Source of the DNA: Plasmopara viticola
Taxonomy: Eukaryota; Oomycota; Peronosporomycetes; Peronosporales; Peronosporaceae
Length of the DNA stretch: 64,000 nucleotides
NCBI GenBank assembly: GCA_001695595.3
Contig: MBPM02000086.1
Location: 62,001 to 126,000, forward strand
Direction: 5' to 3'
Under the pieces are notes generated by a model. That model did no database searches. It was not told the origin of the DNA and saw only the letters and a list, made by a program, of their open reading frames with translations. Position numbers and translations under genes: made by a program. Shown here piece after piece: positions 57,801-64,000 of the stretch; within the stretch, counting starts at the first letter, position 1; every line of letters begins with the position of its first letter.

Positions 57801-59376
57801 TTACGATGACGGTGGGGGCAAGTAAAAACTAGGACCAACCATCATACTTTCCCACTTGAAAACGATGGACAACGTATTCATAGCAAGCGTAGCAACCGAC
57901 TCGTGATCACCATGATCCATGCAGCCACCATACTCAACCTGAGTTCGATCTTCATAAAACAAATCACTATTGTTCTTCCCATCAATAGCGGGCTCAAATC
58001 GGAACCAGCCTGAAAGGTCAGTCCACTGTACAATCCTGCCATCTCGACTCGAACAGCTCAGCGCTAGATCTGTTAGGCGTTCGGGTGCAACTGATTGCAC
58101 ACAAATTAGGAAACCCAGTCGTGTGCGAACACGAAACAATAAGTAGACGCATCGATAAAGCTTGGTGTCGTCTTCGCTATAAGTCTCACGCAGAGCCACG
58201 ATCGCATCATCACTGATACGCTGCAAGACACGAAGCGTCATGAGGCCACGAAACTTGGTTTCGGTGCACTTTGGGTCCGACAAGCACTGCCACGTCAAAG
58301 TCATGAAATGGAGTGCATTATGCCCTGTAAATTGTTTGCGCAACGAAAATTTGAGACTCGTTCCATCAAGTAAACGCTTGTCTTCCCAGCCCATGATGCT
58401 GGCTCCCGTACTGATTGCTGTGCCATTTAGCGTGAACGATAAAATGGAGCGGTAGATCTCGGTTACAAGCATCGAGGAGTCGCTTAAGTTCAATGGCTTG
58501 TAGCCCAATTCCTCTCGCATGTTCATCGCTAGTGGCGTCATCTTTGAAATCGTCGGATTGATAAAGGTCGGGCACGGCTGGTTGTAAAACGGCGTCTTGG
58601 TCTTTTGGGTCGCTTTGAACGCAAAGCAATCGTTCTCGTACGGTATCTGAGCATCTGAATCCACGACTTGTGACGACGGCGACGTTGTTGATGACGGTGT
58701 GGTCGAGTCGGAAATAGTATTAAAGTGGTCTGAGTCTATTGACAAAGAGGTCCCTCCCTCTATAAGCGTCGCCATAGATGAAGCAAACTGCTGCCGGCAC
58801 TCTAGAAGCTGACGAAGTCTAATTGCTTCGTTGCTCAAATCCTCTTGTTCACTCGCAAGCAGCGCGATTCGTCGCTGGATCAAGTCCATCGTCTCGCTCG
58901 TAAACGCGGCGCTGTCAGATTGCAGCTTTGATTTCGCTAGCTTCTCGAGTTGGTCCTCGAGCTCCCTCACCGTTTCTCTCAAACTTTTTAGTGCTGCCTG
59001 TAGAAAGACAGTTAGTCAATGATAGATCACATGTAAGAACCATTAGAAAAGAAATATGACAATCGCTCCAATTTTTGACCTTGTTGCGATGGTAAGCGCG
59101 TTTAACGACCTCGCGGTGCCTCACGCGCCGGTCTAACAAGGTTTTTTTATCCTCATCAATTTTCTTATGCGGCAAAGCTGTGACTGGCAAGGCTGGCAGC
59201 TCCCCTCGCTGTATTTGTGGCGCGGATGACGCAATCGCATCGTGCATATCCACATCGTTGAGGCCGTTAAGCTCACTCAGGAAAAGAATATTGAGCAGCT
59301 CTTGATCATCAGAGTTCCAAAGCGTAGAGCCGCGGGACGTGTGGATATAGGCGAGCTCGGACGTTACCACTTGCAT
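57801..59376 (-). CDS. bZIP transcription factor with START-like C-terminal domain
   Basis: Exon 1 is 59376-59080 and exon 2 is 58997-57801, joined over an 82-bp intron to give 497 aa. The intron sits inside the bZIP: the basic region RRVRHREVVKRAYHRNK ends exon 1, and exon 2 continues AALKSLRETVRELEDQLEKL, a leucine zipper (about residues 82-125 overall). A Ser/Thr-rich linker follows, then a long C-terminal region (about 240-480: NLSDSSMLVTEIYRSILSF, then RRDG-type loops and WTDLSGWFRFEP) with the size and pattern of oomycete START-like domains. It is probably a nuclear regulator; the START-like part could bind a lipid. The frame upstream of the ATG at 59376 is open but has no better start. 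Confidence 0.72.
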
Positions 59377-62170
59377 GACAGGTGTATCCAGGCAAAAAAG
59401 TGGCAATAAAGCCCGCTTGCGATTTTCTTGGAAATGGACTGGCGTTTGCTTTCTTCGCTATGATTGGCCAATATTAAGGCATAAATGTTCCTTTCGATAC
59501 ATAGATGGTTGCAATCTATTACAATCGGTAGTACGATGATGAAAATTGCAATTATTAGACTTGCACAGTATTGCGCTCAGCTCATCATCAAGTTGTATGG
59601 GTAAAGGCCACTATCATGTCACGCAGTATTTGACTTCTCGCTCCAGGCAGTTCCATGACGTACACCTTTACGAGATGAAAAGTCTTCGTGATACCACATC
59701 ATCGTATACTTAAGCCAAAGAATAATGCGGATCCAATAATATCTTCAAATTAAAGGTGTGCTCTTTGCTCAAGCACTATCATAATGCCATCCATATCGCT
59801 TCAATGAGTGGTGACAAGTCGATTGCTCTTTGAGCACAAATCATCCAGCCCAACCAGCTTACTTACGGAAAAAAATACCTAGAGGCTTGTCCCGAACCTA
59901 CATTCCTTGAAATATTGCCAAGCGCAACCGTCATTTACCACCGTTTTATTTTTGACCAAGATGGGAGGCCCTGCGCTGATTGATGAGCGCTATATGATGC
60001 TGCTTTAGATACGTACCGTGTCATATTCGCGCTGACATGATCGTTTCCTGATGCGGTTAACGGTTGAACGGTTACATTGACATTCAGATTTAAGCTGTGT
60101 TCGTGAGTGGTCTGGCACAATAAAGTATGTGCCGCTTATTGCATCCATAGTGCACCACTTTAAATGCCTCGACCTTGGGTCGGCTATGTCACAATGGACA
60201 TACAGCAAGGGATTTTGATGGAAGTGCTGCTCAGTGCATATTCTAGCCTCTGCTTTGAGGCTGTGCGGATCACGCAGCGGTTATGCATATATTTCTCAGC
60301 CTCGACAGCGTTGTCAGTACGAGCTGTCGTACGACTGTTACTTCCGGAGGTTGTCGCCAGCGGTGTCAGATATAACGTTAATATTAACCAAATGCGTGAC
60401 TCATTCACGTTGAAGAGTCAATGTCACATATGCCATAGTCGATGAATCTCAACGAAGTGCATTAGTACAGCTATGTTAAACAACAAGTCAGAATGCTAAC
60501 AAGCAAATCTAAGTGCTTGTGGATGAACAGTCTTCGGGTAATGCATCTTTCATTAGAGCAAAATTGAACGGTAGCTCTCTAAAAAGACGTACCAGGAAGC
60601 TGTAATAATATCATGTTGTCCTTTTGAAAAATTTGATGACTCACTGCATCCTGCTTTTCGGTTTTATTGTAATATGCCTTACACATCGAATAAATTCCCA
60701 GGTCTCCGACTCGTAGAAGCTCTACTCCTTTTTCTATCTGTATATTTACACACTGTCGGTACATTAGACATGGCGCTAAAAAAAACTTTAAGAAATCTCC
60801 AAAGAATATCATCGATTCACCAGTATAGCCTCAATTTTCGATCTATCCTATTAAGTGTTTTTTAGCGAGGCGTTAATATTTCGCTTAAGGCCGACCGCTC
60901 CTCAAATCTGCTCGATTTAATAATATATGTCACTTGACACTGCACAGCATGATTTCTGGCTTAAAATTACCCAAAAATACCAACTGCGACGGCAAAAGTG
61001 AAAACCTTGCCGACACAGGGTCCGATGTTGAAAAGATGAGCTTGAAGCTGAACGCCCGATACGACTATGACAGTATGATTTCACACATTCTAGCAAAAAA
61101 TTTTAGCTTAAGGTAAGCTGTATCAAAACAATTCATGATGTACAACGGAACGCCAATGTTGATGAATACTATCCGACACATCACTAGAACTAAAATCTGT
61201 CCGCTCTCCATCGAAAGAGTAACGTCTTAATCGAAACGTGCTCAGCGCATTTAGTTGACTTTGTTGAAGGTGCTCCACCAAAGTCACCAGACGTGCTCGA
61301 TAGCTTTCTCCAACGTGCAACAACCTCGTAATATGTTAATGGCTTAAGACGGTTTAAAACGTTTGCATCCGAAAGACGGACTTGTAAAAATTGGAGAAAT
61401 ACGAGTAAATTCGGTCATCTTTCTAGTAAAGCAAAGCTAATATGGTGAACACGACACTGGCCAAGATCATAATGACTACCGCGTGGCACACAAGCGTAAT
61501 TGCGTTGTGTCAATATCTAGCCACACTCGTGCCAAGCCCATTGGCCCAATTCATCCAGAAAGATATCTTGTGGGTTAGTCGTGAGTGTACTGCGCATTTA
61601 ATTTTTAAATTTGTAACGGTTTTACCTCTTTCAAACTGAAGAAAGCAGTAATAGCTGTGTTGGCATTTGCTTGACGGGAAGTCGTGTGTGTGCGGAAAAG
61701 AAAAAAATGTTTGCAGAAGGGTCCGTCGTTCCATTTATATTGTCATCATACCTCGTCAACAGAAACACGCCGATAGATCATTAAAACCGACGATTAAAAT
61801 CAGCGTGTCAGCATTAGTTGTATATAGGGAGTCGATTATGGTTGGTGGTAATGCTTATTGCTGTATAGAAAATAGCTGTGTGCGCATAATTAAATATATA
61901 TTCTGCCAAGTTGAAGGACACTTTCGATTATTATACGGACGGACGGATGGACGGGATTTCTGGTTTTAATCCAATACTTGTTGAGTTCCGCCTACGCTGT
62001 GCGTTGCTGAATCATAGCGCTTGTTGCTGGCTACCTCGTCTTCCTCAACGCTTTAGTTCTTCTCGCTCTTTCATTCTCTATATCGTGCTATTGTGCAAAC
62101 TAGACCAGAAGATGACGAAGTTTTTTATGGCTGATGTCGGTGCAAGCATACAGCTTATTGAACGTTTAGC
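59377..62170. other. Gene-poor region
   Basis: No gene is supported. A minus-strand frame at 60184-60408 starts with a hydrophobic segment (IWLILTLYLTPLATT) but lacks an ATG and any RXLR motif. A short GGAC-type simple repeat occurs near 61925-61942. The rest is AT-rich. Confidence 0.5.
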
Positions 62171-62520
62171 CTCGTTTATGTTGTATTGTATTGTATTACG
62201 TTATCGCGTTGCCAAGTTATGCACGTGCTAGGCTCGGTCTGGCTAGTCCACGGCATAGAGAGGTGTCCGCATACGTCGGGTCTCGTTCGGCGGGTAGTGC
62301 AGCCAGCACCGAGGTCGTGAGGGTCTTCCATTATTTTTTTAGCTCTCACTTGGTAAGAGCCCAGGTGGCGCCCTGGTGCTGGAGACCGTCGCGTCGAGGG
62401 TGAGACTCGTTAGAGACCTGAATGCGCCCGAGAGCACCTGCCCGAAGTGCGCGAGCCTTTAGCCCCCGCGCTTGGAAGGAGGGCGTCACCCCAACCTTTT
62501 TCCGTACACTCGTTTATGTT
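62171..62520 (-). mobile_element. SINE-like element, copy 4
   Basis: The element occupies 62183-62508 on the minus strand, between perfect 12-bp duplications CTCGTTTATGTT at 62171-62182 and 62509-62520. It matches the other copies end to end and carries a short ACAAT tail at its left (3') end. The clean duplication suggests a recent insertion. Confidence 0.85.
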
Positions 62521-64000
62521 CTGCAGACATATTCGAGCTACACGAACCCAGTGTGTGTCACAGATCTTATTATATTGATTAACATGGTGATGTGATATTT
62601 GGACATAAATAATATGGCACTTCATAGTGCTAAGAAGTTCCAGATAAGCGGTACGTGGCCTTATGACATGCATATTCGAACAAACTATAACACTTAGTTA
62701 TTGGAATGTTCTCCTAACATATGATCAATATGCCTTATTAAGCGTAGCCTAATCCCGGCCTTTTCATTAGCGAGAAACCCTGGCTTAAACTTTCTCACTG
62801 GCAATGCATGTAGTGCAAATGAAGCCCCAACGTTATCTTAAAATATTACGTAATCTCATAAGTTATATCGTACGCATCACCGCGGCGATTGAAAACACTA
62901 CACAAATTTTGGTGCGACTAACGGCGGCTGAAACCTTTAAAGCTGTCATGCCCATTTCAAAACAGCTTCTTCTATTAATAACATAGCATTTCGGGAGCTT
63001 TTATAAGTATATACTTCCCTATGATAATAAAAGGCATAATATCAAATTTCATATTCGAGTGAGTATGGCCTAGGTGACCTCAGTCATAAATGGTTTTAGG
63101 AGCTCATAAGCACAATTACCCTCTGATATTTTAAAGCGCATTCTCGGTTCCATACTAAACTAATTAAATATAATTTGTATAACTCAGTGTCGGCTGATAA
63201 GATTTCGACTGCAATTTCGCATGTTTAGACATATGTGGAATTTATGACGTATTTTGTTACACTAATGTTAAATATCGTACAGAAGCATATTATTGTGATG
63301 TACCACTCGTATAAACATCCTTTTTAAGGCTTGAAATATGTTAAGCTGCAATGTTAAATTTTTTACATGTTTTTACTAAGCAGACTTTAATCATACTTAG
63401 AAAAAAACTTTTCGGGTTAACTAAGACAGTAGTGTAAAATGATCGGCCGACAACTACTGTTTAACGACTTATAGGCATGCAGAGTAACTTTCTAAGCAGG
63501 CGAAACATTGATATACGACAACGAAGAGATCAAGCAAAATTGTATAGCATGTCAATGCGAAAATGCCGCAGCCGGTCATTCTCTTATCATCTGATATGCC
63601 CTTTGATTGAAATGACAAGCTGCAAATCGTATACTTTTGTGCAGTCAATGTACAGCCTACTCACTAAGCTAGAATTATAAGATTAGAAAGGGTGGCCGTG
63701 TCTCGATGCTTACATGGATAATAAATTCGAAGTAGGGCGCGTCAGCCATGTTGACGCGAATGAAGTGATGCAGCAGAACAGCATATACATATGCAAGCAA
63801 GGAAGATGCGCGTTATCGAGGCCACAACTAAGCTGCCTTGCACCAACTCTGCGACCGAGTCTAAGCTTAGTAGAATTTTTTGAAAATCTTACTAAACGAT
63901 TCTATATTCAACATACATAAAAGCTGTAAACTTTGCGTAACAAATCAAGATACATGTTTTTGACCAAGTGGTTTTTTTTTAAAGACAAGATATTTGGTCC
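62521..64000. other. Gene-poor right end
   Basis: AT-rich sequence with no supported gene, RNA or repeat. Short open frames near 62.8, 63.5 and 63.7 kb lack motifs. Confidence 0.5.

Noticed and set aside
60184..60408. Possible secreted effector on the minus strand
   Set aside because: The hydrophobic start lacks an ATG, no RXLR or EER motif follows, and the frame closes soon after.
1..64000. CRISPR arrays, bacterial operons, prophage and tRNA/rRNA genes
   Set aside because: No spaced direct repeats, ribosome-binding sites, phage genes or cloverleaf-like RNA genes could be recognised. Introns and gene content are eukaryotic.

Overview
The window looks like nuclear DNA of an oomycete, most likely a peronosporalean (Phytophthora or downy-mildew relative). 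The evidence is an elicitin-like secreted protein with a GPI-type tail, two oomycete-style bZIP factors (one with a START-like C-terminus), short GT-AG introns (mostly 55-100 bp), and tight gene islands separated by gene-poor AT-rich tracts with decayed copies. An intact axonemal dynein intermediate chain (DNAI2-like) suggests a species that still makes flagellate zoospores, which points to Phytophthora, Plasmopara or Pseudoperonospora rather than a non-flagellate downy mildew. The species itself cannot be read from the sequence.

Layout. 1-5.4 kb is gene-poor and carries one SINE-like copy. 5.4-8.3 kb holds a two-domain type II membrane glycosyltransferase. 8.3-18.2 kb is gene-poor, with a head-to-head SINE pair and decayed coding relics. 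18.2-24.5 kb is an island: bZIP factor, elicitin-like protein, CCCH/WD40 protein and a methyltransferase-TPR protein. 24.5-30.3 kb is gene-poor. 30.3-45.8 kb is the densest island: F-box/JmjC/APH-kinase/SAM fusion, NHP2, a small membrane protein, DNAI2, a coiled-coil protein, a TAF1A-like Pol I factor, an adjoining unknown, an FkbH-type HAD/acetyltransferase and a small lipocalin-like protein. 46.4-51.0 kb is one Ty1/copia LTR element with a 5-bp target duplication and a broken gag-pol. 52.8-59.4 kb is an island: EMC2 and an HSPA13-like Hsp70 (convergent), a perfect 179-bp inverted repeat, two small unknown proteins and a bZIP-START factor. 59.4-64 kb is gene-poor with a fourth SINE-like copy.

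How the genes fit together. The genes are mostly housekeeping and do not form an operon-like system. There are themes: ribosome production (NHP2, TAF1A-like), ER and secretory functions (EMC2, HSPA13-like, glycosyltransferase), the flagellum (DNAI2) and the host-interaction surface (elicitin-like). The best candidates for something undescribed are the SINE-like family, the perfect inverted repeat, the F-box/JmjC/APH protein with a SAM domain inside its kinase fold, and the FkbH-type enzyme in a eukaryote.

Limits. Exon joins were worked out by hand from GT-AG sites, reading phase and family resemblance. No database search or alignment program was used.
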